From Novosphingobium naphthalenivorans NBRC 102051 (GTDB lineage Bacteria; Pseudomonadota; Alphaproteobacteria; Sphingomonadales; Sphingomonadaceae): a stretch of 64,000 bases of DNA. How positions within the stretch are numbered: position 1 is the stretch's first letter; each line of letters opens with the position of its first letter. Where the stretch lies: the NCBI RefSeq assembly GCF_001590985.1, contig NZ_BCTX01000006.1:43643-107642 (forward strand), written 5' to 3'. The notes beneath the pieces were generated by a model. It saw only the letters and a list, made by a program, of their open reading frames with translations. It was not told where the DNA came from and did not search any database. Positions 52,048-62,019 of this stretch are shown here, piece after piece. Both the position numbers and the translations under genes were made by a program.

Positions 52048-53337
52048 GTGTCACGCGAGGAAGACATCGTAGAGGAGATCGTCGAAACGGCGACAGCGGG
52101 GCTGGTTCCACCGCCGCCCGGCAGCACGTTCTCCCCCTTCCGCTATCCGGTCTTCCGCGCGATCTGGATCGCCAACCTGTTCTCCAACATCGGCTCGACC
52201 CTGCAATCGGTCGGCGCGGCCTGGCTGATGACCGAGCTGACGCCCTCGCACCAGCTCGTCGCGCTGGTGCAGGCTTCCGCCACCATGCCGATCATGCTGC
52301 TGGGCATGTTCGCCGGCGCCATTGCCGACAATTTCGACCGCCGCCGCGTGATGCTGGCCGCGCAAGTGGGGATGCTGACCGTATCCGCCGTGCTCGCGGC
52401 GCTGACTTATGCCGGATGGATGACACCCTTCCTGCTGCTGGCCTTCACGCTATCGGTGGGCGCAGGCACTGCGCTCAATTCCCCGGCCTGGCAGGCTTCA
52501 GTGCGCCAGCAGGTCGATCCCAGGGAACTGCCGCAGGCGATCGCGCTCAATTCGATCTCGTTCAACATCGCCCGGTCGATCGGTCCGGCCCTGGGCGGGC
52601 TGCTGATCTCGATCTGGAACGTCTCGTTCGCCTTCGCGATCAATGCCGTGAGCTATATCGGCCTGATCGCGGTGCTGCTGTGGTGGCGGCCCGAAGCGCG
52701 CAAGATCGAGCGTCATCCGATCCTGCCCGCCGTAGCCGTGGGCATTCGCTATTGCGCGGGGAACGGCCCCTTGCGCCGCATCCTGATCCGCGGACTGGCA
52801 CTCGGCTTCAGCCTGGCTGCCTACCAGTCGCTGCTCCCGGCCGTGGTCAGCACGCAGATGCACGGGTCCGAATTCGATTTCGGGCTGATGCTGGGCCTGT
52901 TCGGCATCGGCTCGATCCTGGCCGCGCCGACCATCGGCACGATTCGCAGGAAGCTGGGGCTGGAAGGCATTCTCGCGCTCGGCTCCGCCATGACCGTGTG
53001 TTCGCTCTCGCTGGTGGCGGAAATCGACCATGTCCTCTACGCCCTGCCCGCCGCTTTCGCCGCCGGCATGGGCTGGGTCTGGATCCTGACGACGATCAAC
53101 ACGGCGGTGCAGATGCGCTCGCCCGAAGATATCCTCGGGCGGTGCCTGTCGATCTACCAGGCCGTGACATTCGGCGGCATGGCGCTGGGATCCTGGACCT
53201 GGGGCGCGCTTGCCGACTGGAAGAGCCTGCCCTTCGCGCTGCACACCGGATCGGTGTTCCTGATTGTCTCGTTCGCGGTGCTGAGAGTGGTCGCCCCGCT
53301 GCCGCGCCCCGGCGAAGGCGTTCTCAAACACACCTGA
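52048..53337 (+). CDS. MFS exporter (EntS/DHA3-like)
   Basis: The 429-residue protein has twelve helices. It begins STFSPFRYPVFRAIWIANLFSNIG, typical of the DHA3/EntS family, with FAGAIADNFDRRRVML between helices 2 and 3. The GTG start at 52048 is the best available but has no clear ribosome-binding site. The substrate is unknown. Confidence 0.82.
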   Translation: MSREEDIVEEIVETATAGLVPPPPGSTFSPFRYPVFRAIWIANLFSNIGSTLQSVGAAWLMTELTPSHQLVALVQASATMPIMLLGMFAGAIADNFDRRRVMLAAQVGMLTVSAVLAALTYAGWMTPFLLLAFTLSVGAGTALNSPAWQASVRQQVDPRELPQAIALNSISFNIARSIGPALGGLLISIWNVSFAFAINAVSYIGLIAVLLWWRPEARKIERHPILPAVAVGIRYCAGNGPLRRILIRGLALGFSLAAYQSLLPAVVSTQMHGSEFDFGLMLGLFGIGSILAAPTIGTIRRKLGLEGILALGSAMTVCSLSLVAEIDHVLYALPAAFAAGMGWVWILTTINTAVQMRSPEDILGRCLSIYQAVTFGGMALGSWTWGALADWKSLPFALHTGSVFLIVSFAVLRVVAPLPRPGEGVLKHT

Positions 53338-53439
53338 AAATCCCCCCTTCCCCATCGGGACCGCCGCGCAAGCGCAACTTAAACATTAATTCACCATGTT
53401 GCGCCAAAATGGGCAGGACAGGTTTTATGGGGAAGCCGC

Positions 53440-54795
53440 ATGGATACGTTGCGTGGTCAGTTTTCCGGTCAGGACGAGACCGATGGGGTCTCTTCGGACC
53501 TGGACAACACGGGCGCGGGAACGCCGCCCGCCGCGGTCGGTGCGGACGAGCGCCGCATGCATGTGCGCGCCTACAACTTCTGGGCCAGCCTGCTCGACAA
53601 CCGCACCTTCCCCGACATCACGGCCCTTCACCCCGAAGAGCTGCATGATTTCGGCCCGCACTCGGTGCTGCTCGATTTCACCAGCGGCATCGACAACCCG
53701 GCCATCGGCTATCTGGGATCGAAGCTGGCCGCGGAATGCGGCGCCGAAGGCGACATCGGCCGGCTCAGCGACGTGCCCGCGCGATCGCTGCTCTCGCGCA
53801 TTACCGACCACTACATGCAGATCCTCGCCAATCAGGCGCCGATCGGATTCGAGGCCGAATTCGTCAACCAGCGCGGCGTGACGATTCTCTATCGCGGGAT
53901 CCTGCTGCCGTTCTCGCGTGACGACACGGCGATCGACTACATCTACGGCGTCATCAACTGGAAGGAACTGGCCGACCAGTCCGCCACCGACGCGCTGATG
54001 AGGCAGGTCGACGAGGCGGTCGATGCGCGCCCGGCCATGCTGCGCGAAGCGGCGATGAGCGAATGGGCCGACGGCCCTGCGGACCTCGGCCTGGGCCAGC
54101 CCGATCACGACTACGCGCCGGTGGAATTGCCGGCAGCCGAGTTCGGCATGCACGGCGACTATTTCGACGATGCCCCCCTTCCCGAAATAGCCGGAAGCCT
54201 GTCGCTCGGCGACTGGCTCGCGGCCGCGCGCGAAGAGGCGCTTAATGCCCGCAGCAGCGAGGACCGTTCGCGCCGGGCCCTCTACGAAGCGGTCAGCCGG
54301 GCCTACGATTTCGCGCTGGCCGCGGCGGAAGCGCCGGAAGATTTCGCCGAGCTGGTGGAAGACGCCGGGCTGAAAGTGCAGGAACGCGCTCCACTGATCC
54401 CGCTGGTCAAGCTCGTCTTCGGCGCCGATTACGACAAGACCCGCCTCACCGAATTCTCCACGGTCATCGCCCACGGCCAGCGGCTGGGCATCGAACGCGG
54501 CGCGCTGGGCGCGCTGCTGACGGAAACCTCCGGAGGGCTCAAGGGCCTTGTCGCGGAGGAACGCCGCCTGCGCCGCGCCGAAGGGGACAAGCCCACCCGC
54601 GCCCGGACCGGCCACGAGGATCTGGTGGAAGGCCTGCGCAAGCTCGAACCGCGTTCGTTCGATTCGGTGGCGCAGGGCAACGAGTTCGCCGTGCTTGTCG
54701 CGCGGCGCATGGACGACGGGCGCCTGGTGCTGCTGGGCGAAGTATCGGGCGACGAAGCCCTGCTCGACCGCGCGGCCCGGCACTTGCTCGACTGA
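53440..54795 (+). CDS. PAS-like domain protein, unknown function
   Basis: The 451-residue protein has an N-terminal PAS_5-like region (FWASLLDNRTFPDITALHPEEL, HSVLLDFTSGIDNPAIGYLG, about 45-180) and a helical C-terminal part rich in Ala, Glu and Arg without a kinase or output domain. It is soluble, with no membrane helix. Conserved-looking but not characterised. Confidence 0.65.
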   Translation: MDTLRGQFSGQDETDGVSSDLDNTGAGTPPAAVGADERRMHVRAYNFWASLLDNRTFPDITALHPEELHDFGPHSVLLDFTSGIDNPAIGYLGSKLAAECGAEGDIGRLSDVPARSLLSRITDHYMQILANQAPIGFEAEFVNQRGVTILYRGILLPFSRDDTAIDYIYGVINWKELADQSATDALMRQVDEAVDARPAMLREAAMSEWADGPADLGLGQPDHDYAPVELPAAEFGMHGDYFDDAPLPEIAGSLSLGDWLAAAREEALNARSSEDRSRRALYEAVSRAYDFALAAAEAPEDFAELVEDAGLKVQERAPLIPLVKLVFGADYDKTRLTEFSTVIAHGQRLGIERGALGALLTETSGGLKGLVAEERRLRRAEGDKPTRARTGHEDLVEGLRKLEPRSFDSVAQGNEFAVLVARRMDDGRLVLLGEVSGDEALLDRAARHLLD

Positions 54796-54936
54796 GCGCG
54801 CCCGGCCCTCACGACAGAAGGTCGCCATCATAGGCCCCGCGTCATAGGCTCTTGCAACGGCGCGCGCCGTCCCTACCCTTGGCGGGCGGCGCGGCGCTTC
54901 AGCACCGGTTAAGGCCGTGAGGTCCCAAGAGGCACG

Positions 54937-56298
54937 ATGCCGAAGCTGCGAATTTCCGCCTTCATCCTCATGTTTCTGGCGCTGCTCGGCTGGTCTGCGG
55001 CACCGGCGGCGGCGCAGTCGATCCTGCGCGACGCGGAAACCGAAGCGCTGCTGCACGACATGGCAACGCCGCTGATCAAGGCCGCCGGACTCGACCCCGC
55101 CAATGTCGATATCGTGCTGGTCAACGATTCGTCGGTCAACGCCTTCGTGGCGGGCGGGCAGGCCGTCTATGTCAACGCCGGCCTCATCAACGAGGCCGAT
55201 ACCGCAGCCGAAGTGCAGGGCGTGATCGCGCACGAACTGGGCCACGTCACCGGCGGCCACGCCGTGCTCAACCAGGGTGCGAAGAGCGCCACCAGCGTTT
55301 CGCTGCTCTCCCTGCTGCTCGGCGCAGCAGCGGCGGCGGCTGGCGGCGGCGAGGCGGCAATGGGCGTGATCATGGCCGGGCAGCAGGCGGCGCTGGGCAA
55401 GTACCTTGCCTATAGCCGCTCGCAGGAAGCCTCTGCCGACGCGGCCGGGGCCAAGTATCTTTCAGCCGCCGGCATCAGCGGACGCGGCTCGGTCGAATTC
55501 TTCGAGAAACTGCAGAACCTGGAATACCGCTATGGCTACAGCCAGCGCGACCAGAACCAGTTCTACAGCACCCACCCGCTCACCAGCGACCGCATCGCCA
55601 CCCTGCAGGACACTTACGAGCACGATCCCGCATGGAACAAGCCGGACGATGCCAGCCTGCAGAAGCGCTTCGTGCGGATGAAGGCGAAGCTCTACGGCTA
55701 TCTTGCCGAACCGCGCGACGTGTTCCGCAAATACCCGCTGACGGACAATTCGGTTCCCGCCCACTATGCCCGCGCCTATGCCTATAACCGCGAGTCCAAA
55801 CTGGACGACGCGCGCGCCGAGACCGAGGCGCTGATCGCGATCGATCCGGACGATCCCTATTTCCTCGAACTGCAAGGCCAGATCCTGCTCGAATCGGGCC
55901 AGCCGGGCGAAGCGCTGGTCCCCTTGCGGCGGGCGACGCAGATGACCGGCAACCAGCCGCTGATCGCCACCCTGTTCGGCCATGCGCTGATGGCGACCGA
56001 GGACCCTGCCAATTACAAGGAAGCCGAGCGCGTGCTGCGCGCCGCCGTCGTGCGCGACCGTGAAAATCCTTTCGCCTGGTATCAGCTCGGCACGATCTAT
56101 GCGGCCAATGGCGACATGCCGCGCGCGCGGCTGGCCAGCGCCGAGCAGCAAGTGCTTTCGAGCAATATGAACGAGGCACTGATCAGCGCGCAGGCGGCCG
56201 AAGCGGGCCTTGCCACCGGCTCGCCCGACTGGCTGCGCGCGCAGGATATCGAGATGCAGGCGCGCGCCGCACTGGAGCGCGACAAGAAGCGGCGCTAG
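54937..56298 (+). CDS. M48-family metalloprotease with TPR tail (BepA/YfgC-like)
   Basis: The 453-residue exported protein has a signal peptide (about 1-27, ending PAAAQS), the zinc motif HELGHVTGGH, the third ligand Glu in SRSQEASADAAG, and C-terminal TPR-like helices. It resembles BepA, which degrades misassembled outer-membrane proteins in the periplasm. Confidence 0.9.
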   Translation: MPKLRISAFILMFLALLGWSAAPAAAQSILRDAETEALLHDMATPLIKAAGLDPANVDIVLVNDSSVNAFVAGGQAVYVNAGLINEADTAAEVQGVIAHELGHVTGGHAVLNQGAKSATSVSLLSLLLGAAAAAAGGGEAAMGVIMAGQQAALGKYLAYSRSQEASADAAGAKYLSAAGISGRGSVEFFEKLQNLEYRYGYSQRDQNQFYSTHPLTSDRIATLQDTYEHDPAWNKPDDASLQKRFVRMKAKLYGYLAEPRDVFRKYPLTDNSVPAHYARAYAYNRESKLDDARAETEALIAIDPDDPYFLELQGQILLESGQPGEALVPLRRATQMTGNQPLIATLFGHALMATEDPANYKEAERVLRAAVVRDRENPFAWYQLGTIYAANGDMPRARLASAEQQVLSSNMNEALISAQAAEAGLATGSPDWLRAQDIEMQARAALERDKKRR

Positions 56299-56347
56299 AG
56301 CCGTAAATGGCCCGCGCCGGGCCGCAGGAACAATTGCAGGAAATCGC

Positions 56348-57046
56348 ATGGGTAATGGCACGAAGTTCGCAGTAATCGCCGGATGTCTCGCGCTGGTCGG
56401 CGCGGGCGGCTGGTATGGCGGACGCAAGGCGGTCGAACACGTGGTGCATGACTACATCATGGAGCACCCGGAAATCCTGCCGCAGGCGATGGACGAACTG
56501 CAGCGGCGGCAGAACGCGCAGCAGCTTGCCGGGGTGCGCTCCACGGTCGAAACACCTTTCCCCGGCGCCGTGCTCGGCAATCCGAACGGCAAAGTCACGC
56601 TCGTCGAATTCACCGATTTCGCCTGCGGCTACTGCCGCCAGAGCCTGCCCGACGTGCAGGGCCTGATCGCCCACAATCCGGACTTGCGCATCGTCGTGCG
56701 CGAACTGCCGATCATCAGCCCGCAAAGCCCGGACGCCGCCAAGATGGCGCTCGCCGCGGCCGAGCAGGGCAAGTACCCCGCCTTCCACGACGCCATGTTC
56801 GCGGCCGGCCAGCTCGACCCGCAGACGATCGAGGCGGTGGCGCAGAAAGTGGGCCTCGACATGGACCGCGCCCGCAAGGTCGCCGCCAGCCCGACGGTCG
56901 AGGCGGAAATCAACCGCAACCTCGAATTGGCCAGCCGGCTGGGCTTTTCCGGCACGCCGAGCTGGATCGCCGGCGACCGGCTGATCTCGGGCGCGGTGGG
57001 CATGGACCAGCTCTCGAAGGCCGTGCAGGAAGCGCGCGGAGGTTGA
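56348..57046 (+). CDS. DsbA-family thiol oxidoreductase
   Basis: The 232-residue protein has an N-terminal signal or anchor (about 5-25) and a thioredoxin fold with the active site CGYC in FTDFACGYCRQSLPD. It has the cis-Pro in GFSGTPSWI. CAGGAA supports ATG 56348. It lies 49 bases after the M48 gene, and both act on periplasmic proteins. Confidence 0.88.
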   Translation: MGNGTKFAVIAGCLALVGAGGWYGGRKAVEHVVHDYIMEHPEILPQAMDELQRRQNAQQLAGVRSTVETPFPGAVLGNPNGKVTLVEFTDFACGYCRQSLPDVQGLIAHNPDLRIVVRELPIISPQSPDAAKMALAAAEQGKYPAFHDAMFAAGQLDPQTIEAVAQKVGLDMDRARKVAASPTVEAEINRNLELASRLGFSGTPSWIAGDRLISGAVGMDQLSKAVQEARGG

Positions 57047-57109
57047 AAACCCGGGCCCATGGCACCTGCGGCATTTCAGCTTCGGCGTGATTTCGGCTAA
57101 ACCATCGCC

Positions 57110-58273
57110 ATGAGCGTCCTGCCGATCCAGCCCATCCCGTTCTTCGCCAACAAGGACCAGGCGTTCTGGCGCCTGCAGACGGCGGGCTGGGCCGGGGCGA
57201 TGCTGCTGCGCACGATGTCGCTGATCGCCAACAACCAGCCGCTGACGTCGCTGGTGCTGGTGCTGATCGCGACGATCACCGGCTTTTCGATCTCGCTGGT
57301 GCTCTCGGTGATCTACCGCGCGCTGATTACCCGGCGCGCGCTCGTGACCTGGGGCCTGACCGCGCTGGTCCTGCCTTTCGCGGTGGCGCTGCACGCCTTT
57401 ATCGACGCCTGGGTCTGGTCGCTGTGGCGCACCGACAGCGAGGCGAGCTTCACCCAGCTGTTCCTCGGCGTGTTCTATCTCGACGCCACGCTGCTCGGCG
57501 CCTGGACCGCGCTCTATTACATGGTGAACTTCTACCTGCAGGTGGAAGAGCAGAACGACCAGCTCATCCAACTGGAAAACCAGGCCACCAGCGCCCAGCT
57601 CGCGATGCTGCGCTACCAGCTCAACCCGCACTTCCTGTTCAACACGCTGAACTCGATCTCGACGCTGGTGCTGCTCAAGCAGACCGAGCCGGCCAATGCC
57701 ATGCTCAGCCGCCTGTCCTCGTTCCTGCGCTACACGCTGGTCAACAAGCCCTCGGCCCGCGTCACCGTCGCGCAGGAAGTGGACACGCTCAAGCTCTACC
57801 TCGACATCGAACGGATGCGCTTCGAGGAGCGGCTGCGCACCACCTTCCAGATCGACCCGGCGACCGAGACCTGCCTGCTGCCCTCGCTGCTGCTGCAGCC
57901 GCTCGTCGAAAACGCCATCAAATATGCCGTCAGCGCGCAGGAATCGGGCGCGGAGATCACGATCACCACGCAACTCATCGGGTCCATGCTTCGCATCACC
58001 GTCTCGGATACCGGGCCGGGCTTGCAAAGTCCGACCACCGACAACAGGTTATCGGGCATGACCTACGATGGAGGCGAGCCGGTATCCACCGGCGTCGGCC
58101 TTTCGAACATTCGGGACAGGCTCGTGCAGGCCTATGGCGACAACCATCGCTTCGAGACGATCGAGCCGGTGGAAGGCGGCTTCGCCGTCGTGATCGAGCT
58201 GCCGGCCGAACGCCGCGAACCCGTCGAGGACCATCCGGAAATCCTGCGCCAGCCGGCCCTGGCAGCGCGATGA
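57110..58273 (+). CDS. LytS-type sensor histidine kinase
   Basis: The 387-residue protein has four membrane helices (about 20-135), then a His_kinase domain with RYQLNPHFLFNTLNSIS (the phospho-His) and an ATPase domain with LLQPLVENAIKYAV, DTGPGL and GVGLSNIRDRL. It forms a pair with the LytTR regulator 47 bases downstream. Confidence 0.92.
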   Translation: MSVLPIQPIPFFANKDQAFWRLQTAGWAGAMLLRTMSLIANNQPLTSLVLVLIATITGFSISLVLSVIYRALITRRALVTWGLTALVLPFAVALHAFIDAWVWSLWRTDSEASFTQLFLGVFYLDATLLGAWTALYYMVNFYLQVEEQNDQLIQLENQATSAQLAMLRYQLNPHFLFNTLNSISTLVLLKQTEPANAMLSRLSSFLRYTLVNKPSARVTVAQEVDTLKLYLDIERMRFEERLRTTFQIDPATETCLLPSLLLQPLVENAIKYAVSAQESGAEITITTQLIGSMLRITVSDTGPGLQSPTTDNRLSGMTYDGGEPVSTGVGLSNIRDRLVQAYGDNHRFETIEPVEGGFAVVIELPAERREPVEDHPEILRQPALAAR

Positions 58274-58320
58274 AACTTTAGGGGCCGCCACGCGTTGATG
58301 CGGCCCGGAGACCTGAACAG

Positions 58321-59118
58321 ATGACCATTCGCACGATCCTTGTCGATGATGAAAAGCTGGCGATCCAGGGACTTCAGCTGCGGCTGGAGAAATATCCCGA
58401 CGTCGAGATCATCGATACCTGCTCGAACGGGCGCGAGGCGATCCGCAAGATCAAGACCGAAAAGCCGGACTTGGTCTTCCTCGACATCCAGATGCCCGGC
58501 TTCGACGGCTTCTCGGTGGTCAAGGGCGTGATGGAGATCGAGCCGCCGCTGTTCGTCTTCGTCACCGCCTATCAGGAACACGCCGTGCGCGCCTTCGAGG
58601 CCAATGCCGTGAACTACCTGATGAAGCCGGTGGAAGAGACCAAGCTCGACGACACGCTGGCCCGCGTGCGCCAGCGCCTGGCCGAAAAGCGCTCGGCCGA
58701 GGAAGCCGAAAAGCTCAAGACGGTGCTGGCCGAAGTGGCGCCCGACGCCATCGACCAGATGCCCGAGGAAGCCGATGCCGGCGCCGACCGCTACGAAAAG
58801 CTCATCAACATCAAGGACCGCGGCCAGATCTTCCGCATCGACGTGGACAGCATCGAGCATATCGAAGCCGCCGGCGACTACATGTGCATCCGCACCGCCG
58901 ACAATTCGCTGATCCTGCGCGAGACGATGAAGGACCTCGAACGCCGCCTTGATCCGCGCGTGTTCCAGCGCGTCCACCGCTCGACCATCGTCAACCTCAA
59001 CCAGGTCCGCCAGGTCAAACCGCACACCAACGGCGAATGCTTCCTGATTCTCGAATCGGGCGCGCAAGTGAAAGTCTCGCGCTCCTACCGCGACGTGATC
59101 GCGCGCTTCGTGCACTGA
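58321..59118 (+). CDS. LytTR-family response regulator
   Basis: The 265-residue protein has a receiver domain (VDDEKLAIQGL, the Asp in LVFLDIQMPGFDG, YLMKPVEETKL) and a C-terminal LytTR DNA-binding domain (IEAAGDYMCIRTADN, LEDLERRL-like, VHRSTIVNLNQVRQV). It is the partner of the upstream LytS-type kinase. Confidence 0.93.
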   Translation: MTIRTILVDDEKLAIQGLQLRLEKYPDVEIIDTCSNGREAIRKIKTEKPDLVFLDIQMPGFDGFSVVKGVMEIEPPLFVFVTAYQEHAVRAFEANAVNYLMKPVEETKLDDTLARVRQRLAEKRSAEEAEKLKTVLAEVAPDAIDQMPEEADAGADRYEKLINIKDRGQIFRIDVDSIEHIEAAGDYMCIRTADNSLILRETMKDLERRLDPRVFQRVHRSTIVNLNQVRQVKPHTNGECFLILESGAQVKVSRSYRDVIARFVH

Positions 59119-59137
59119 AGGCAGGCTCCTGTCCGGA

Positions 59138-60106
59138 TCAGGGCACGAGCACGCAGCTTCCGGTCGTCCGCCCCGTTTCGAGATCGTCCTGCGCCCGCGC
59201 CGCATCCGCCAGATCATACGCCGTACCCGCGCACGGCACGATACCCTTGCGGATGGCATCGATGACCGCGCCCGCGGCCTCGCGATAGGTATCCTGTTCC
59301 GCCGCATAGGCCATGACGCTGGGGCGTGAGAGCGACAGCGAGCGGACCGGACCGAGCTCTTCGACCGGGACCGGCGGGATCGGCCCGGCCGCCTGCCCCA
59401 CCGAGGCCACCCGGCCGAACCGTTTGACGCAGGCAAACGTCTTGCGCAGCGTTTCGCCGCCAATGCCATCGACGGCCCAGTCCGCCCCCGCACCGCCGGT
59501 CAGGCGGCCAACCTCACCCGCAAAGTCGGCGTCGCGCCCGACGATGACGTGATCGGCGCCGTTCGCCTGCGCAATCCGCGCCTTGGCCGCCGAACCGACC
59601 GTGGCGATCACGGTATGCCCCCTGTGCTTGGCCCAGCGCGTCAGTGCCGTGCCAAGCCCGCCTGCACCGGCATGGACCAGCAACACCGTCCCCTCGCCGG
59701 CGGGACAGATACGAGTCAGGAGCATATGCACCGTCAATCCGCGCAGGAACGAGCCCGCCACGTCCCGCGCCACGATGTCGCCGGGCAGCCCGACCGCACG
59801 CCAGGCAGGCAGCAACCGGGTGGACGCGTAGGCGCCCGGGACGCCGGCATAGACAATACGATCGCCCGGCATGGTATCCTCCACGCCTGGGCCTACCGCC
59901 TCGACCACGCCCGCGCCCTCGACACCCGGCACCGCCGGAAGCGACAAGGGGTAGAGGCCGGTGCGCTGATAGATGTCGATGAAGTTCACGCCGATCGCCT
60001 CATGGCGTACACGCACTTCGCCAGGTCCGGGCTGCTGCGGCACACATTCGGCCAGCCTCAGCTTGTCGATGCCGCCCGGCGCGACGAGTTCAATCTTCCT
60101 GTCCAT
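59138..60106 (-). CDS. Quinone oxidoreductase (MDR superfamily)
   Basis: The 322-residue protein has NFIDIYQRTGLYPL (quinone oxidoreductase signature) and the nucleotide-binding motif HAGAGGLGTALTRWAKHRG. Zinc ligands are absent, as expected for QOR. It would reduce quinones with NADPH. It is divergent from the LysR gene at 60199, which likely controls it. Confidence 0.9.
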   Translation of the reverse strand: MDRKIELVAPGGIDKLRLAECVPQQPGPGEVRVRHEAIGVNFIDIYQRTGLYPLSLPAVPGVEGAGVVEAVGPGVEDTMPGDRIVYAGVPGAYASTRLLPAWRAVGLPGDIVARDVAGSFLRGLTVHMLLTRICPAGEGTVLLVHAGAGGLGTALTRWAKHRGHTVIATVGSAAKARIAQANGADHVIVGRDADFAGEVGRLTGGAGADWAVDGIGGETLRKTFACVKRFGRVASVGQAAGPIPPVPVEELGPVRSLSLSRPSVMAYAAEQDTYREAAGAVIDAIRKGIVPCAGTAYDLADAARAQDDLETGRTTGSCVLVP

Positions 60107-60167
60107 GGTAACCTCCGTTTCCGGTGCGGAGATCTGGCACTTGCGGTTTGGGCAATAAATTCCCTAT

Positions 60168-60190
60168 TTCTTCCCCATATCCGGGAAGAA
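60168..60190. promoter_or_regulatory. LysR-type operator between qor and its regulator
   Basis: Perfect 8-bp arms, TTCTTCCC (60168-60175) and GGGAAGAA (60183-60190), with a 7-base centre, sit 8 bases before the LysR start in the 92-base divergent gap. This is the usual place for LysR binding. Confidence 0.6.
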
Positions 60191-60198
60191 ATTATCGA

Positions 60199-61038
60199 AT
60201 GAACTGGGACGACCTGCGCTATTTCCGGGCACTGGCCTCGACGGGTTCGCTATCCGCCGCCGCGCGGATGCTGGGAGTCGAACATGCCACCGTCGCACGC
60301 CGCATCGTTTCGCTGGAAGAAGACCTGGGGCTGGCACTGGCCGACCGGCGCGGGCGCCGGTGGACGCTGACACGCGAGGGTGAGCGAATCGCCATGCTTG
60401 CCGAGCGGGTGGAGAGCGAGACACAGGCGATACGGAGAGCGGCGGACGGGGCGCGTTCGAATCTGGCCGGAACCGTCACTATCAGCGCGCCACCGGCGCT
60501 GGCTGCAGCGATGCTCTGCCCTCCGCTGGCAGACCTGCAGCGGCAGCACCCGCATCTGACCGTACAGATCATCGGCGAAGCCCGCGCCGCCGCGCTTGAT
60601 CGCAGCGAGGCGGACATCGCCATTCGCCTGACCCGCCCTGAAGGCGGCGACCTGACGATTGCGAAACTGGCCCGGATGGATTTCCGGCTCTATGCCAGCC
60701 CCGGCTATCTCGCAGCCCATGCCGAACGGGACTGGCACTTCATCGGCTACATGGCGGATGCGCCGCAGCAGGCCGCGCTGACCGCCTTCGCGAAGGAGCG
60801 GCCTTTCCGCTTCCACGCCAGCACGCTGGAAATCCAGCAGGCGGCGGCGCGGGCAGGCATGGGGATCGCGGCCCTGCCGGACTTCATGGCCGCGCCGGAC
60901 AGCAGCCTCGCGCCCGCTACGCCCGGCAGGATTCTGATATCGCGGGACATATGGCTGGTCGTGCATTCCGACCTCAGGCGGAACGCCGCAGTGCAGGCCG
61001 TAACGCAACACCTGCGCACGGCCTTCGCCAGGGGCTGA
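60199..61038 (+). CDS. LysR-family regulator
   Basis: The 279-residue protein has an HTH start MNWDDLRYFRALASTGSLSAA-like, ending DLGLALADRRGRRWTLT, and a LysR effector domain. It is divergent from the quinone oxidoreductase with an operator in between. ATG 60199 fits the family start. Confidence 0.92.
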   Translation: MNWDDLRYFRALASTGSLSAAARMLGVEHATVARRIVSLEEDLGLALADRRGRRWTLTREGERIAMLAERVESETQAIRRAADGARSNLAGTVTISAPPALAAAMLCPPLADLQRQHPHLTVQIIGEARAAALDRSEADIAIRLTRPEGGDLTIAKLARMDFRLYASPGYLAAHAERDWHFIGYMADAPQQAALTAFAKERPFRFHASTLEIQQAAARAGMGIAALPDFMAAPDSSLAPATPGRILISRDIWLVVHSDLRRNAAVQAVTQHLRTAFARG

Positions 61039-61048
61039 CGCCAATTAG

Positions 61049-61073
61049 AAAAGGCGGCCCTTGCGGACCGCCT
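61049..61073 (-). terminator. Terminator of the M23 peptidase gene
   Basis: On the minus strand a GC stem (AGGCGGTCC with GGGCCGCCT, loop GCAA) is followed by TTTTCT, 81 bases after the stop. It may also end the LysR gene on the plus strand. Confidence 0.7.
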
Positions 61074-61153
61074 CTTCCTCCCTCTCCAAACCTTGCTGGG
61101 CCGGCCCCGTCTGTAACCGCGGGATCCTTTGCCTTGGCTTGAAACTTTCTGGA

Positions 61154-61929
61154 TCAGCCGCCCTTGGCTTTTTCCGCCTCGGCCGCGGCCAGACCGGCCG
61201 TCGACTGCATGTAGGGCACCGGGTTGACCGCCACGCCATCGACGCGGACTTCATAATGCAGGTGCGGGCCGGTCGAACGGCCGGTGGTGCCGACGAAGCC
61301 GATCACGTCGCCCTTGTGAACCATCTGCCCCTCGGCCACGTTGAGGCGCGAAAGGTGACCGTAGCGGGTCTCCATGTCGCCGCCGTGTTCGAGCTCGATG
61401 AACAGGCCGTAGCTGCTGAACCACGAAGCGCGGCCGACGACGCCATCGGCCGGCGCATAGACGGCGTACCCACCGGCGCCGCGAGATCGATGCCCTTGTG
61501 CGCGCGGCGGCCGCCCAGAACCGGATGCTCGCGCATACCGAAGCTGCTGGTCATCACATCGCGGTCAAGCGGATTGCGCGACGGGATGGAAACCCCGGCG
61601 AGGCCACCCGAAACGGCCGGCTTGGCCTTCGAGACGGCGAGGCCGGTTTCCTCGAAGTTCTGCCAGGAGCTGAAGAGTTTGCGGAACTGCTCGTCCTCAC
61701 CGCCGGAAACCGACTGATTGGCCGACTGGGCGGCACGCAGCGGGGCGGAAATATCGGCGGAAGCAGCAGCGCTGTTGGCCATCGCGGGATGGGCGGCGAT
61801 GGTAAGGCCCGCGGCGACGAATGCACCGGTCACTGCGCGGAACTTGGCGAAAGACTTCGTTACGACCACTCGCAATACCTTGTTATTCGCCGAAACCCGC
61901 GACAGGCACGACGTTTGTTTCCAGGACAC
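61154..61929 (-). pseudogene. M23-family metallopeptidase, broken by a one-base frameshift
   Basis: Two frames together give one M23 protein. The first holds a signal peptide and the FGMREHPVLGGRRAHKGIDLAAPVGTP part with the first zinc His. The second begins inside the domain and holds ETRYGHLSRLNVAEGQ and the HLHYE zinc motif. The join needs one extra G near 61461-61463 (ACGCCGTCTATG, where ACG CCG GTC TAT would be in frame). Sequencing error or a real lesion. The GTG start at 61929 is uncertain. Confidence 0.85.
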
Positions 61930-62019
61930 GGCCCCCGAAAAGCCGTCCGGTGTTATTGTTGGAGATGGTCGGAACCCCCCGCCGTCTCGCGAGTTATGAC
62001 TTATGCCGTCATGTTTCGT

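Noticed and set aside
53425..55260. 611-residue open frame on the minus strand
   Set aside because: Antisense of the PAS-like and M48 genes; composition and lack of motifs show it is not a gene.
56183..58027. 614-residue open frame on the minus strand
   Set aside because: Antisense shadow of the M48 tail, DsbA-type and LytS-type genes, which have clear motifs on the plus strand.
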